This document shows positions 23,964-32,791 of a stretch of 64,000 nt of DNA, piece after piece. The DNA is taken from positions 1 through 64,000 of the forward strand of contig JAIBBR010000001.1 of assembly GCA_019694575.1 (NCBI GenBank). The letters run 5' to 3'. The notes under the pieces are model-generated. The model saw only the letters and a program-made list of their open reading frames with translations, did no database searches and was not told where the DNA came from. The translations under genes were made by a program, and so were the position numbers. This stretch comes from Myxococcaceae bacterium. Its GTDB lineage: Bacteria; Myxococcota; Myxococcia; Myxococcales; Myxococcaceae. Position 1 is the first letter of the stretch; the number at the start of each line of letters is the position of its first letter.

Positions 23964-25082
23964 TTAAGGTTCATTTCCCCTGCGGTAATAGCGCAGCACG
24001 CTGCGAAAGCCGCCATCTGCTGGCCGTTCTGCACCGGCGACGAGCAGGTCGTCAGGGCCGCTGCCGACCACCACGTTGATGTCCATTTTCGCGTTGAGAC
24101 CTTCAGCGGCTACTTCGTTCCACCGGGAGCCGTCGTAGTGCATCAACTGGCCCTTGTCGGCTGCCACCCAGATATCGCTGTTGTCGCGCACCCACACGTC
24201 ACGCACGCTGCCTTCAAAGAAGGGAATTGAGGGGCGAGCTTCCCAAGTGCCTCCGTCGCCGCTGTTGGGCACCCAGCGGGCCACCGCGCCGTTGTCGGCC
24301 AGGGCCCACACGCTGTCGATGTCGGGGCCGGCGAGCGCAGTGAAGGTGGCGTGGTTCGTCGCTGCGAGTGCATGACGGTAGAGCATCGGCTCGCCGGGCG
24401 CTTTCCAGTACAAAAGCCCTCCTTCGTTGGCGCCGAAGAACCGCTCGCCGGTGGGCAGCGACAGCGCCTTGACGAGGTTGAGAAACGCGGGAGTGGCCAC
24501 CAACGACGAGAAGTCGTAGCCGGTGAAGTGAGTGCCCGTGTTTGACCAGGTGCAAACTTCAGAGCTGCCCCGCACCCACACCGCCTCGTCGCGATTGCCC
24601 GAGCTCACGCAATACCAGTCGGGGTCGGTGTGCAGCATGTGGCCGCACTGGGTTGTCTTTTCGAGAACGCCGCCATCGCCGTAGCGCACGGCGCCCGAGC
24701 CCAGGCCGAGAAAGAATTCATCGGTCGAATGGCCGGCGATACCCCAGGCAATGCCACCACTGGTGTCGAGTGGGGTGAGGTCTACCGCGCCGTCACGAAG
24801 AACCGCCAGGTACGAGGGAAAATTGACGCTGTCGGCGAGCACCGCAAAGGCGTGGGAGCCAAGCACCATCGCGTTGCGAAATTCGTCACTCTGGCGAAAG
24901 GGCAGGGTGTACGCGAGACAGAGGGGTGTTTGGCACCCGGCATCGGTGGAGCCACCGTCGGCGCCGGCGTCGTTCTCGCCGTCGAGCTGTTGCAGCCTTT
25001 GGGCGAGCTCGGTGTTCCAATCGTGGCAGGCGGTGAGCGTCACTGTCGCGAGAGCCAGGGTGAATGACTTCCAAAAGTTCAA
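23964..25082 (-). CDS. Lipoprotein, paralogue of the upstream gene (probable beta-propeller)
   Basis: A protein of 372 residues read from TTG at 25082, which has GGAG 7 bases upstream and gives a clean lipoprotein signal ending LTAC. After a DAGADGGSTDAG leader the body has repeated short beta segments (DSVWALADNGAVARW, DVWVRDNSDIWVAADKGQLMHY), suggesting a propeller. It shares WNTEL near the N-terminus, xLCL after a Cys, and an LxYYRR end with the next gene upstream, so the two arose by tandem duplication. It should sit on the outer or inner membrane facing the periplasm or outside. Function unknown. Confidence 0.8.
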   Translation of the reverse strand: MNFWKSFTLALATVTLTACHDWNTELAQRLQQLDGENDAGADGGSTDAGCQTPLCLAYTLPFRQSDEFRNAMVLGSHAFAVLADSVNFPSYLAVLRDGAVDLTPLDTSGGIAWGIAGHSTDEFFLGLGSGAVRYGDGGVLEKTTQCGHMLHTDPDWYCVSSGNRDEAVWVRGSSEVCTWSNTGTHFTGYDFSSLVATPAFLNLVKALSLPTGERFFGANEGGLLYWKAPGEPMLYRHALAATNHATFTALAGPDIDSVWALADNGAVARWVPNSGDGGTWEARPSIPFFEGSVRDVWVRDNSDIWVAADKGQLMHYDGSRWNEVAAEGLNAKMDINVVVGSGPDDLLVAGAERPADGGFRSVLRYYRRGNEP

Positions 25083-25171
25083 CGAAGGGCTCCAGCGGGT
25101 AAGGCGGTTGGGCCAGGGTTTAGAGCAGCCTGCCGACTTCGCTTCTATCGGCCGAAAGACCGATGCTGCGC

Positions 25172-26269
25172 TCAAGGGTTGCGACGGTAGTAAAGCAACA
25201 GCCCGCGTTCTCCGCCGTCGGGCAAATTTCGGGTGCCCGAGACCATGAGATCGCTGGGGCCGCTGCCACGCACGCCTTTGAGATCAACCGTGCTGTCGAC
25301 TTCTTCGACGGTGACGTTGTTCCACGCCGTGCCGTTCCAATGCTTGAAAAGCCCGGCCCCGCCCACCAGCCAAACGTCATCATTGGTGCGCACCCAGAGC
25401 GCGTTGATGTCCGTGGTGATGCCGGGAATCAAGGGCAACTCGAGCCAATGGCCGCCATCGACCGGGTTCCAACGGGCCGCCATGCCGAATTGCCCAACTG
25501 CCCACAGAGCGTCAGGCGAAGGGCCGTCGATGGCTTGCATGTCTCCTTTGTTGGCCGAGTGTTGGTAGACAGAAGCGGTCGCGGGGGGGGCCCAGTACAT
25601 CAGTAAAGCCTGGTCGCCGATGATGAAACGTTCGCCGGTGTCGAACGCGGCCACACCCTTCAGCCACCCGCTCGCCGATGGGTCGGTAATGGTTTGCATG
25701 TCGATACCTTCGAAGCCTCCATCGGCTGTCCAGGTGCAGAGCCTGCCGATGTCGCCCACGAACGTGACTGTCGAGGCGGGGTTTCCGCTCACCCCCCACC
25801 ACGCGGGGCTGGGCATCGGCATGTTGCAGGTTGTGCTGGTTTGAGTTCCGCCATCTCGTACCACCGACACGCCGTTTTCAGCCGCGACGAAATAGTCGTT
25901 CGGTGACTGCGCCAACAGCCCGACGGGCCCTGAAATGGTCGGAGCCAGCGTTGTCAGCGTGAAACCTCCATCGATGAAGACGGCGAGTTGGCTGCGCCTT
26001 ACCGGTGACCGGCCGACCGACATGAACGTCTGATCAACCACGGCGATAGGGCTGAAGCTCAAGCCGGCTTCGAAGGACTGGTTAAGGCAGAGCTGCCTCA
26101 TGCACCCCGCATCGCTCCCCGCGTCGGTACCGGCGTCTGGGCCACCATCGCCGGTCATTTCACCCCCGTCGATACGGTTCAGCACGACACCCAGTTCGGT
26201 GTTCCAATTTTGGCACCCCCAACCGATGAAGAGCATCGCCCCGATCAACCCACCGGCGACGCGCTTCAC
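25172..26269 (-). CDS. Lipoprotein, tandem paralogue of the downstream gene
   Basis: A protein of 365 residues with a lipoprotein signal (MLFIGWGC), a DAGTDAGSDAG leader and a repeated beta-strand body such as DALWAVGQFGMAARW and ALWVRTNDDVWLVGGAGLFKHW. It is colinear with the 23964-25082 protein (WNTEL, RQLCL, the propeller-like strands, LLLYYRR end). Its ATG overlaps the stop of the upstream gene (26266-26269), so three genes run together leftward. Asp-Ala-Gly-rich leaders are common in myxobacterial exported lipoproteins. Function unknown. Confidence 0.82.
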   Translation of the reverse strand: MKRVAGGLIGAMLFIGWGCQNWNTELGVVLNRIDGGEMTGDGGPDAGTDAGSDAGCMRQLCLNQSFEAGLSFSPIAVVDQTFMSVGRSPVRRSQLAVFIDGGFTLTTLAPTISGPVGLLAQSPNDYFVAAENGVSVVRDGGTQTSTTCNMPMPSPAWWGVSGNPASTVTFVGDIGRLCTWTADGGFEGIDMQTITDPSASGWLKGVAAFDTGERFIIGDQALLMYWAPPATASVYQHSANKGDMQAIDGPSPDALWAVGQFGMAARWNPVDGGHWLELPLIPGITTDINALWVRTNDDVWLVGGAGLFKHWNGTAWNNVTVEEVDSTVDLKGVRGSGPSDLMVSGTRNLPDGGERGLLLYYRRNP

Positions 26270-27135
26270 GGTAATGCACCCGAAAAGCCGAGTTGAAAGC
26301 GACCAGGAGCAATGCTCACTTTGGCTGAGGGCGCACTGTCACCCAAGAAAAACATGATCACCCCTCCGATGGCGAGGCCACTTCCCACGCCAATTGCCGT
26401 GTAGCCAAACGTTTCGAAACGCTGGCCGTTGCGGGCATGCGCGGTGGCCTCTTCAGCGCTGGTCGCCTTGCGCAGCGCTTCGAGCTCTTTGTCAGATTGT
26501 AATTTGAGCACCACGCCCGTCGCCACGCCGGCCACGCCCACGCCCATGGCGACGTAGGACCAGGGGCGAATTGCCGAGTGCTTGGGTTCTGGCTCATTGA
26601 TCAGCGGTGGAGGAACGGCCGGAGTCACCAGCGGCGCCACGGCCTCTGGCGGAGCCGGCGTGGGGGCGACGGGAGGAGGGGCGAGCTTCGACTTGAGTTG
26701 CTCGACCAAAGCCGCGGGAGCCCGTTCCACCTCGCGGGTGAGCGCCTTTTGGTTCGGTGCGCGCGCGTTGTGAATGGCCAAGATTGAACCGTCTTTGCTC
26801 GAGAGAATTTTCACGTTGAGCGCGAACTCGTCTCCGAGCTTGCCGATGTCGCCGACGATTAAGCCGTCAGCTCCCATTGCCCCTACCAATTCGGCGGCGC
26901 AGCTTGTTTCGTTGCAAGCCATGAGCTGCTTCTGTCGGTCCCACCCGAGCATGGCGCCGATGTCACGCGAGGTGATGACGCGCACATTGGCTTTGGTGAG
27001 CCCCTGCGCCAGCAGCTCGCTGTACAGCGCACCTTCACCTTTGTTGAGCCGCACCACGGTCAACCCAGGCAACGCCAATGAGAGTTGCTTCGCGGGCGCC
27101 GCGCTGAGCGCGGTTATGAGCACGAGGGAAAGCAT
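26266..27135 (-). CDS. Exported protein with a CsgG/LpoB-like domain and two C-terminal membrane segments
   Basis: A 289-residue protein with a signal peptide (MLSLVLITALSAAPA). The N-terminal domain (LPGLTVVRLN, ELLAQGLTKANVRVITSRDIGAMLG, GADGLIVGDIGKLGDEFALNVKI) resembles the TolB-N/CsgG/LpoB-like fold common in myxobacterial envelope proteins. A Pro-rich linker follows, then two hydrophobic helices near the C-terminus (YVAMGVGVAGVATGVVL and YTAIGVGSGLAIGGVIMFFL). It heads the three-gene unit with the two paralogous lipoproteins. It may be an envelope assembly or sensing factor; no enzyme motif is seen. Confidence 0.72.
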   Translation of the reverse strand: MLSLVLITALSAAPAKQLSLALPGLTVVRLNKGEGALYSELLAQGLTKANVRVITSRDIGAMLGWDRQKQLMACNETSCAAELVGAMGADGLIVGDIGKLGDEFALNVKILSSKDGSILAIHNARAPNQKALTREVERAPAALVEQLKSKLAPPPVAPTPAPPEAVAPLVTPAVPPPLINEPEPKHSAIRPWSYVAMGVGVAGVATGVVLKLQSDKELEALRKATSAEEATAHARNGQRFETFGYTAIGVGSGLAIGGVIMFFLGDSAPSAKVSIAPGRFQLGFSGALP

Positions 27136-27219
27136 GAATGGGAGCGATGATCAGCGGCGAAAGGGCGATTGTCCAAGCTTTGGCGGTGTATTGAAAGCCC
27201 CCATTGCTACAGGTTGTTG

Positions 27220-28098
27220 CTATCGGCCATGGCTCAATCGACGCACCACCACCCCGGCGATGTTCATGCCGAAAACACTGGTGACGAAAGCCACGCTGCC
27301 GTCGATTTGGTTTTTGTGCTCGCAAGAATGAAAGTCGTTTTCACCATGGGGGCAGACGCACATGAACCCTTCGGTGGCGGCGTCGTACGTGAGGGGCACG
27401 GGCTCACGGCGCGGCTCGATGGAGTAGACCGCGGTGATGCCCGTGGGCTGCTGCGTGTCGATGCCGTACTTGCGCTTGAGCAACTTGCGAATGTCTTTGG
27501 CGAACGGGTCCATATGCGTTTCGCACAAGTCTTCAACGCGAATGGCGGTGGGGTCTAAGCGGCCGGCGGCCCCCATGGAGCTCACCACTTTCACCCCGCG
27601 CAAGACGCACTGTGAGAGCAAATGCAGCTTGGCTTTCACGTTGTCGATGGCGTCGACCACGAAGTCGTACGGCCCGTCGAGCAGGTGGGCAGAACCGTCA
27701 GCGCGGTAAAAGTCTTGTACCGCTTCTACGCTCACGTCGGGGTTGATTTGCCTGCAGCGCTGCGCGAGCAATTCGGCTTTGGGTTTGCCCACGCTGCTCA
27801 CCGTGGCCTGCAACTGCCGGTTGGTGTTGGTGACGCACACCACGTCGAAGTCGACCAGCGTCAAGTGGCCCACGCCGCTGCGCACCAGGCCTTCGACTGC
27901 ATAGCTGCCCACGCCACCCAAGCCGAAGACCACCACGCTTGATTTCGACAGGCGCTCCATCGCCCCATCGCCGAGCAAGCGACCAGTGCGGTCGAACCTT
28001 CGGTGCAGCTTGAACGGTTTTTCCGACGGTGCCGGCGAAGGCAACGACGCGTTGTCTGGGGCGGGTGCTAAAGAAGTCACGAGAATGCGGCTGCTCAT
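27220..28098 (-). CDS. tcdA: tRNA threonylcarbamoyladenosine dehydratase
   Basis: A protein of 292 residues of the ThiF/E1-like family. The ATP-binding loop is VFGLGGVGSYAVE, followed by LVDFDVVCVTNTNRQ and the CsdL/TcdA-type VVDAIDNVKAK. It converts t6A37 to cyclic ct6A37 in tRNAs that read ANN codons, with sulfur-relay help from CsdA/CsdE. The N-terminus has about 30 extra residues compared with typical TcdA, so an in-frame later start is possible. It is last in a leftward set after the Trm112-like and tatD genes, 33 bases after tatD. Confidence 0.92.
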   Translation of the reverse strand: MSSRILVTSLAPAPDNASLPSPAPSEKPFKLHRRFDRTGRLLGDGAMERLSKSSVVVFGLGGVGSYAVEGLVRSGVGHLTLVDFDVVCVTNTNRQLQATVSSVGKPKAELLAQRCRQINPDVSVEAVQDFYRADGSAHLLDGPYDFVVDAIDNVKAKLHLLSQCVLRGVKVVSSMGAAGRLDPTAIRVEDLCETHMDPFAKDIRKLLKRKYGIDTQQPTGITAVYSIEPRREPVPLTYDAATEGFMCVCPHGENDFHSCEHKNQIDGSVAFVTSVFGMNIAGVVVRRLSHGR

Positions 28099-28131
28099 AG
28101 CGTAAGTCGCCTGTTGGCTCCAAACCTTAGG

Positions 28132-28932
28132 TCACCGGCGCGAGAAGAAGCGCTGCACGTTGCGGTCGATCGCCGTGCGTACGGTGGCCTCGTCTTCGCC
28201 ACGCGCATGGGCCATGGCGGCTACCACCAATGGCAGGTAGCCAGGTTCGCAACGTTGCCCCCGGTGTGGGTGCGGCGACTGATCAGGCGCGTCGGTCTCG
28301 GCCATCAGCCGCTCCAAGGGCACGGCCCGCAGCGCCTCGAGTGGCCGGCGGGCTTCAAGAAAAGTCACCGGGCCTGCGAAAGAGAAATGGCACCCTTTCG
28401 ACACGTAGAAGCCGGTGATGTCTTTCGAGCCGCTGTAGCTGTGCATCAACACCCCGGCGTCAGGCAGGGCTGATTCTTTGAAGAGCCGCATCAAGTCAGG
28501 GTGCGCGCGCAGGCAGTGCACCAACACGGGGAGCCGATGCTTTTGTGCGAGAGCGAAGTGCGCTTTGAGCACTTTGAGTTGGCGAGACATCGGCGCCGCC
28601 GCGGCGCTGGGGCCATCGAGCCCGCATTCTCCCACCGCGATGGCGACGCCTTTCTCGAGCAGCACGTCGAGCTGCGCCAGGTGTTTGTCATCGTCGGCTT
28701 CGGGCAAGTCTGGCAACGCTTGGGGGTGAATGCCGAGCGCCACTTGCACGCGGGCGTCGTGTTGCGGCCAGCGCGTCAACGGCTCCCAGCGATCAGGGCT
28801 GACCGCGGGTATCACCATGCCAGTGAGGCCTGCTTGCCAGGCGCGCTCGAGCACGGCCGGGCGATCAGCATCGAACGCCGGCATGTCTAAATGACAGTGC
28901 GTGTCGACCAGCCCTGGAGTGAACGAGAACAT
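28132..28932 (-). CDS. tatD: TatD-family metal-dependent hydrolase/DNase
   Basis: A protein of 266 residues forming an amidohydrolase-type TIM barrel. Metal ligands are visible in VDTHCHLD (start), VGECGLD, PVLVHCLRA, MHSYSG and MAETDAPDQSP. TatD proteins are 3'-5' exonucleases or D-Tyr-tRNA deacylase-like hydrolases acting in the cytoplasm, in repair or RNA quality control. The start codon shares one base with the stop of the Trm112-like gene, and tcdA follows. Several TatD paralogues are usual, so the housekeeping copy cannot be distinguished. Confidence 0.9.
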   Translation of the reverse strand: MFSFTPGLVDTHCHLDMPAFDADRPAVLERAWQAGLTGMVIPAVSPDRWEPLTRWPQHDARVQVALGIHPQALPDLPEADDDKHLAQLDVLLEKGVAIAVGECGLDGPSAAAAPMSRQLKVLKAHFALAQKHRLPVLVHCLRAHPDLMRLFKESALPDAGVLMHSYSGSKDITGFYVSKGCHFSFAGPVTFLEARRPLEALRAVPLERLMAETDAPDQSPHPHRGQRCEPGYLPLVVAAMAHARGEDEATVRTAIDRNVQRFFSRR

Positions 28933-29159
28933 CAGAAGTTGGGGGTCAGCCCTTCGCGCTGCGCAAGGTCGAGCAAGCGCTGGTGCTCGTCGTCGCTCAA
29001 CAAGGTGGCTTCACCGGCGATCATCTGTGGAATGCCGTCTTCAATCGCGTATCGGCGTTTGAGGCGTGGGTTGTAAAGAAAGCCCTCTTTCGCGAAATAA
29101 ATGAGCGGGCCGTGATCAGCGGGGCACTGCAATGCCTGAAGCAGCTGAGAGTCGAGCAT
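28932..29159 (-). CDS. Trm112-like protein
   Basis: A protein of 75 residues with the family frame LQCPADHGPLIYF, LYNPRLKRRYAIEDGIPQMI, as in bacterial Trm112/YcaR proteins. Only one of the usual zinc-ligand cysteines remains (CPADHG instead of CPxCxG), which is common in bacterial members. Eukaryotic Trm112 activates methyltransferases; the bacterial role is largely unclear. It is the first gene of a leftward set with tatD and tcdA and overlaps tatD by one base. It is divergent from the TonB-receptor fusion gene. Confidence 0.85.
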   Translation of the reverse strand: MLDSQLLQALQCPADHGPLIYFAKEGFLYNPRLKRRYAIEDGIPQMIAGEATLLSDDEHQRLLDLAQREGLTPNF

Positions 29160-29215
29160 GGCGCGCTAACGCGTAGCACAACAGGTGGCGACCAGATAAA
29201 GAGTCCTCCCTTACG

Positions 29216-31849
29216 GTGCGTTGGCTCTGCGCGATCTTCGGACTGTTGGCCTTTGCTCTCCCGGCCCGGGCTGAGGAGACCGTGCGCCGCCAGCTCGTCG
29301 ATGCCGGCGTGCACGTGCCCGTGCTGACCAAAGAGCCGGCGTTGCTGCAAGGGGTCGAAGCGGTGTACCCGCCGCAAGCCGAGCGCGCTGGGTTAGAAGC
29401 GGTGGTGGTGCTCACGGTGACCCTGGGCGCTGATGGTTCGGTCACCGAAGCTGCGGTAGCGCAGCCGGTGGGCAATGGTTTTGACGAGGCCGCGGTGGAG
29501 GCGATGAAGCAGTACCGCTTTTCTCCTGCCGAAGTCGACGGTGTACCCGCGCCGATTCAGATGCTCTACCAAGTGCGCTTCGTGCTCGCGGTGCCTGATG
29601 CCGGCGTGACTGATGCGGGGAGCGAAATGGCGGTGCCTCGGGCGACGCTGAAGGGCACCTTGGTGGCGCGCGGCAGCCGCACCCGTGTGCCCAACGGCAC
29701 CGTGCAATGTGTCGATCAACCCGATGCGGGTGAAGCGCTGTCAGATGACAAGGGCACCTTCTCGTTGCGCGTCTTTGCCGGTCACTGCAAGAGCGTGGCG
29801 CAGGCTTCTGGCTTCGAGACGTTCAACGCCGAAGAGACGCTGGCCTCCGACGAGACGACCGAAGTCATTTACTACCTGATTCCCAAGGCTTCTGGCTTCG
29901 AGACCGTGGTGCGGGCCAAGCGCGACCGCAAAGAAGTGGTGCGCCGCACGCTCGAGCGCCAAGAACTGCAGAAAGTTCCCGGTAGCTTTGGCGACCCGGT
30001 TCGGGTGATTCAGAATTTTCCCGGCGTGGCGCGGGCTCCGTTTTTGCTCGGCCAGTTGATTGTGCGCGGGGCGTCGCCGGCGCAGACGCTGACCTACATG
30101 GACGGGGTGGAAATTCCGCTCCTCTTCCACTTGGGCGCGGGACCGTCGGTGGTGAACGGTGAGTTTCTCGACAAGGTCGATTTTTTTCCGGGGGGGTTCG
30201 GCTCGCGGTACGGCCGTGCGGTGGGCGGAGTGGTTGATGTCACTACTCGGCAAGGCGCGTCTGACACGTACCACGGAGTGGCCAAGGTCGACGTGCAAGA
30301 TTCTAGCTTGTTCTTCGAAATGCCGATTACTGAAGGTGTTTCCATCGCCGCCGCGGCGCGGCGCAGCTATGTCGACGCGATTTTGCCGTTGGTGCTGCCG
30401 AAAGACCCCGAAGGCGGCACGCTGCTCATCTTGCCCACCTATTGGGACTACCAGGTGCGTCTCGACGCGGGTGGGCCGAAGGGCAAGCCCTCGCGCAACA
30501 ACTATTCGTTGATGGCGTTCGGCTCTGACGACTTGTTGAAGGTGGTGGCCACGGGCGGAGGCCGCAACCGTGATGTCAGCCTCGACGTACACACCCGGTT
30601 TCATCGCCTGGTGGGCAACGGCGTTTTTCGGCGGGGTAAGAGCACCTACAAAATCACGCCTTATTTAGGCTACGACAACGCCACCTTTGCCTTTGGTACG
30701 ACGCAGTTAATCGCTGACACGTATGCGGTGGGTTTGCGCGCCGACTACACCTACGAAGCCAACAAGTGGTTCACCCTGCGCTTGGGTACCGACAGCCGGT
30801 GGGACCACATTGCCGGTAAAGCCGAGCTGCCGGTGTTTTCGGGCACGCAGTACGTCGCTTTTCCCGGCGCGCAGCCGGCGGTTGAGCAGCAGCACCTTGA
30901 GCGGCAGCTGAACGCGGTCGACGCGGCGCTCTATCTCGAGACTGATTTCAAAATCGGCAAGCTGACGGTGACGCCGGGCATTCGTGGCAGCTTCGCCCAC
31001 GTGCATGGGCAGCGGCGTTGGGCGGCAGACCCCCGCTTGTGGGCGCAGCTTGAGATTACCGAATGGACTCAACTGAAGGGCTCGGTGGGCCTCTACACGC
31101 AGCCGCCGGCGGCGGTGAATTTGGAGCCCGCTCCGTTTGGGACGCCGTCACTGGTGCACGAGAAGGCGTTTCAAACGTCACTGGGCGTGGTGCAGAAGCT
31201 GACCGACAACATCAACGTTGATTTGACCGGTTACTACAACCGCCGCTTCGACAACGTGGTGCAGCCGGGGCCGCGCACCGTCAACGAAGACGGCAGCGTC
31301 ACCGTAGAGCGCTATTCAAACGACGGTTTGGGCCGGGCATACGGTTTGGAATTGATGGTGCGCCATGAAGTGACCGAGCACTTCTTTGGCTGGCTCTCGT
31401 ACACCTTCAACCGTTCTGAAGAGCGTCGCGCGGGCACAGACGACCCCTACGTGTTGACCGCGTTTGATCAGACGCACATTTTGACGTTGGTCGGCAGCTA
31501 CCGCATCGGCAAAGGGTGGGAAGTGGGCGCCCGGTTTCGTTACGTCACCGGAAACCCGAAGACGCCGCTTTCGCATGATTACGACTTGTACCAGGCTGAT
31601 TCGAACCGTTTCTCGGCGCAGTTTGGCGATTTCCGCTCGAGTCGGGTGAAGCCCTTTCACCAGCTCGACTTGCGCGTCGACAAGAGCTTCGTCTTCAAGC
31701 TGTGGACACTCACGGTGTTTCTCGACATTCAGAATGTCTACAACGCACACAACGTCGAGGCGTCGATTTTTGACTACCGCTTTCGTCAGGAGTTTGAGGT
31801 GCCGGGCGTGCCCTTCTTGCCGGTGTTGGGCCTGAAAGGTTCGTTCTGA
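29216..31849 (+). CDS. TonB-C-domain / TonB-dependent outer-membrane receptor fusion
   Basis: A protein of 877 residues from GTG at 29216. A signal peptide (about 1-19) is followed by a TonB C-terminal-like domain (about 35-130: GLEAVVVLTVTLGADGSV, FDEAAVEAMKQYRFSPA). A carboxypeptidase-regulatory-like beta domain follows (about 140-225). Then comes a plug (about 245-345: VRVIQNFPGVARAPFL, QTLTYMDGVEIP, FGSRYGRAVGGVVDVTT) and a 22-strand-type barrel ending GLKGSF. Normally the TonB domain sits in an inner-membrane protein; here it is part of the outer-membrane receptor. The substrate is unknown, and no Fur box precedes the gene. It overlaps the following lipoprotein gene by one base, so the two are one transcript. 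Confidence 0.9.
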   Translation: MRWLCAIFGLLAFALPARAEETVRRQLVDAGVHVPVLTKEPALLQGVEAVYPPQAERAGLEAVVVLTVTLGADGSVTEAAVAQPVGNGFDEAAVEAMKQYRFSPAEVDGVPAPIQMLYQVRFVLAVPDAGVTDAGSEMAVPRATLKGTLVARGSRTRVPNGTVQCVDQPDAGEALSDDKGTFSLRVFAGHCKSVAQASGFETFNAEETLASDETTEVIYYLIPKASGFETVVRAKRDRKEVVRRTLERQELQKVPGSFGDPVRVIQNFPGVARAPFLLGQLIVRGASPAQTLTYMDGVEIPLLFHLGAGPSVVNGEFLDKVDFFPGGFGSRYGRAVGGVVDVTTRQGASDTYHGVAKVDVQDSSLFFEMPITEGVSIAAAARRSYVDAILPLVLPKDPEGGTLLILPTYWDYQVRLDAGGPKGKPSRNNYSLMAFGSDDLLKVVATGGGRNRDVSLDVHTRFHRLVGNGVFRRGKSTYKITPYLGYDNATFAFGTTQLIADTYAVGLRADYTYEANKWFTLRLGTDSRWDHIAGKAELPVFSGTQYVAFPGAQPAVEQQHLERQLNAVDAALYLETDFKIGKLTVTPGIRGSFAHVHGQRRWAADPRLWAQLEITEWTQLKGSVGLYTQPPAAVNLEPAPFGTPSLVHEKAFQTSLGVVQKLTDNINVDLTGYYNRRFDNVVQPGPRTVNEDGSVTVERYSNDGLGRAYGLELMVRHEVTEHFFGWLSYTFNRSEERRAGTDDPYVLTAFDQTHILTLVGSYRIGKGWEVGARFRYVTGNPKTPLSHDYDLYQADSNRFSAQFGDFRSSRVKPFHQLDLRVDKSFVFKLWTLTVFLDIQNVYNAHNVEASIFDYRFRQEFEVPGVPFLPVLGLKGSF

Positions 31850-32787
31850 TGCAGCGCTCGCGATTCATCGCCTGGGTAACGGTGGCCTTTCTCACTGGGT
31901 GCGTTGGCAGCCAAGATGACTTGAGCCAGGTCTTCGACTTGCGCGTGCTGGGCATGGCCCTTTCGCCTCCTGAGTCGATGGCGCCCGACTGCAACCCGCG
32001 CAACCCCGCGTCGCTCGTTGCACTCAACGCGTCGATCACGCTGTCGACTTTGATCGCCGACCCCAAAGGCGAGGGCCGGCCGCTCGAGTACACGCTGCGT
32101 ACCTGTGTTCGCCAAGACGATCGCATTTGCGGCAATGAGGGGCAGTTCATCGAGCTTAGTCGCGGCACGCTCGATGCGGGGGTGAGCGTATTGCCCCCTT
32201 TTTCTTTGGGGCCACTGAAATTGCCGGCACCCGTCAGCGATGGAGGAAGCGGCTTTCTCTTGGAAGAAACGCGCGCCGTGAGCACATTTGGAGGGCTCGG
32301 AGGCCTGCGCGTGCCGTTGGTGCTCAACGTTTCAGCGGGAGACGAGCGTATCTATGCGCAGAAATTAATGGTCTTCAATTGCCCAATTGTTCCCGGCATG
32401 AAGCAAAACGAAAATCCGGCGCTGCAGGGCATTCGACTTGACGGTGAGCCGTGGCCTGAAAATGGGTTACGTACGTTGACGGGTAGCAAAGGTATCTTCG
32501 AGTTAGATGATTTTGCGGGCCTTGAAGAACAGTATGTGGTGCCGAGCTTCGAGCTACAGCCCATTGCGCTGAAAGAAGCGTGGAAGGTGGCGTGGCACAC
32601 CACAATGGGCCGGTTTGGACCGACCGAAACAAGCGGAGTCGATCAAGGCGGCCAAGCCAGCCGGCACAAAACCACGTGGACGCCCGGCGCCAACCCCAAA
32701 GAGGGGCCGGTGACATTTTGGTTCGTGGTGCGCGACGGCCGCGGCGGCGAATCGTGGACCAGCCGCAGCGGCTATTACGTGCCGTAA
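31849..32787 (+). CDS. Hypothetical lipoprotein co-transcribed with the TonB-receptor fusion
   Basis: A protein of 312 residues with a lipoprotein signal (VAFLTGC). It has no catalytic motif that I recognise. Its mature part has four cysteines in two clusters and beta-rich stretches (LLEETRAVSTFGGLGG, TFWFVVRDGRGG near the end). TGATG joins it to the receptor gene, so it may be a surface-exposed partner that captures substrate, as SusD-like or other receptor lipoproteins do, though it shows no SusD features. It ends 4 bases before the convergent Hsp70-like gene. Confidence 0.78.
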   Translation: MQRSRFIAWVTVAFLTGCVGSQDDLSQVFDLRVLGMALSPPESMAPDCNPRNPASLVALNASITLSTLIADPKGEGRPLEYTLRTCVRQDDRICGNEGQFIELSRGTLDAGVSVLPPFSLGPLKLPAPVSDGGSGFLLEETRAVSTFGGLGGLRVPLVLNVSAGDERIYAQKLMVFNCPIVPGMKQNENPALQGIRLDGEPWPENGLRTLTGSKGIFELDDFAGLEEQYVVPSFELQPIALKEAWKVAWHTTMGRFGPTETSGVDQGGQASRHKTTWTPGANPKEGPVTFWFVVRDGRGGESWTSRSGYYVP

Positions 32788-32791
32788 GGGG

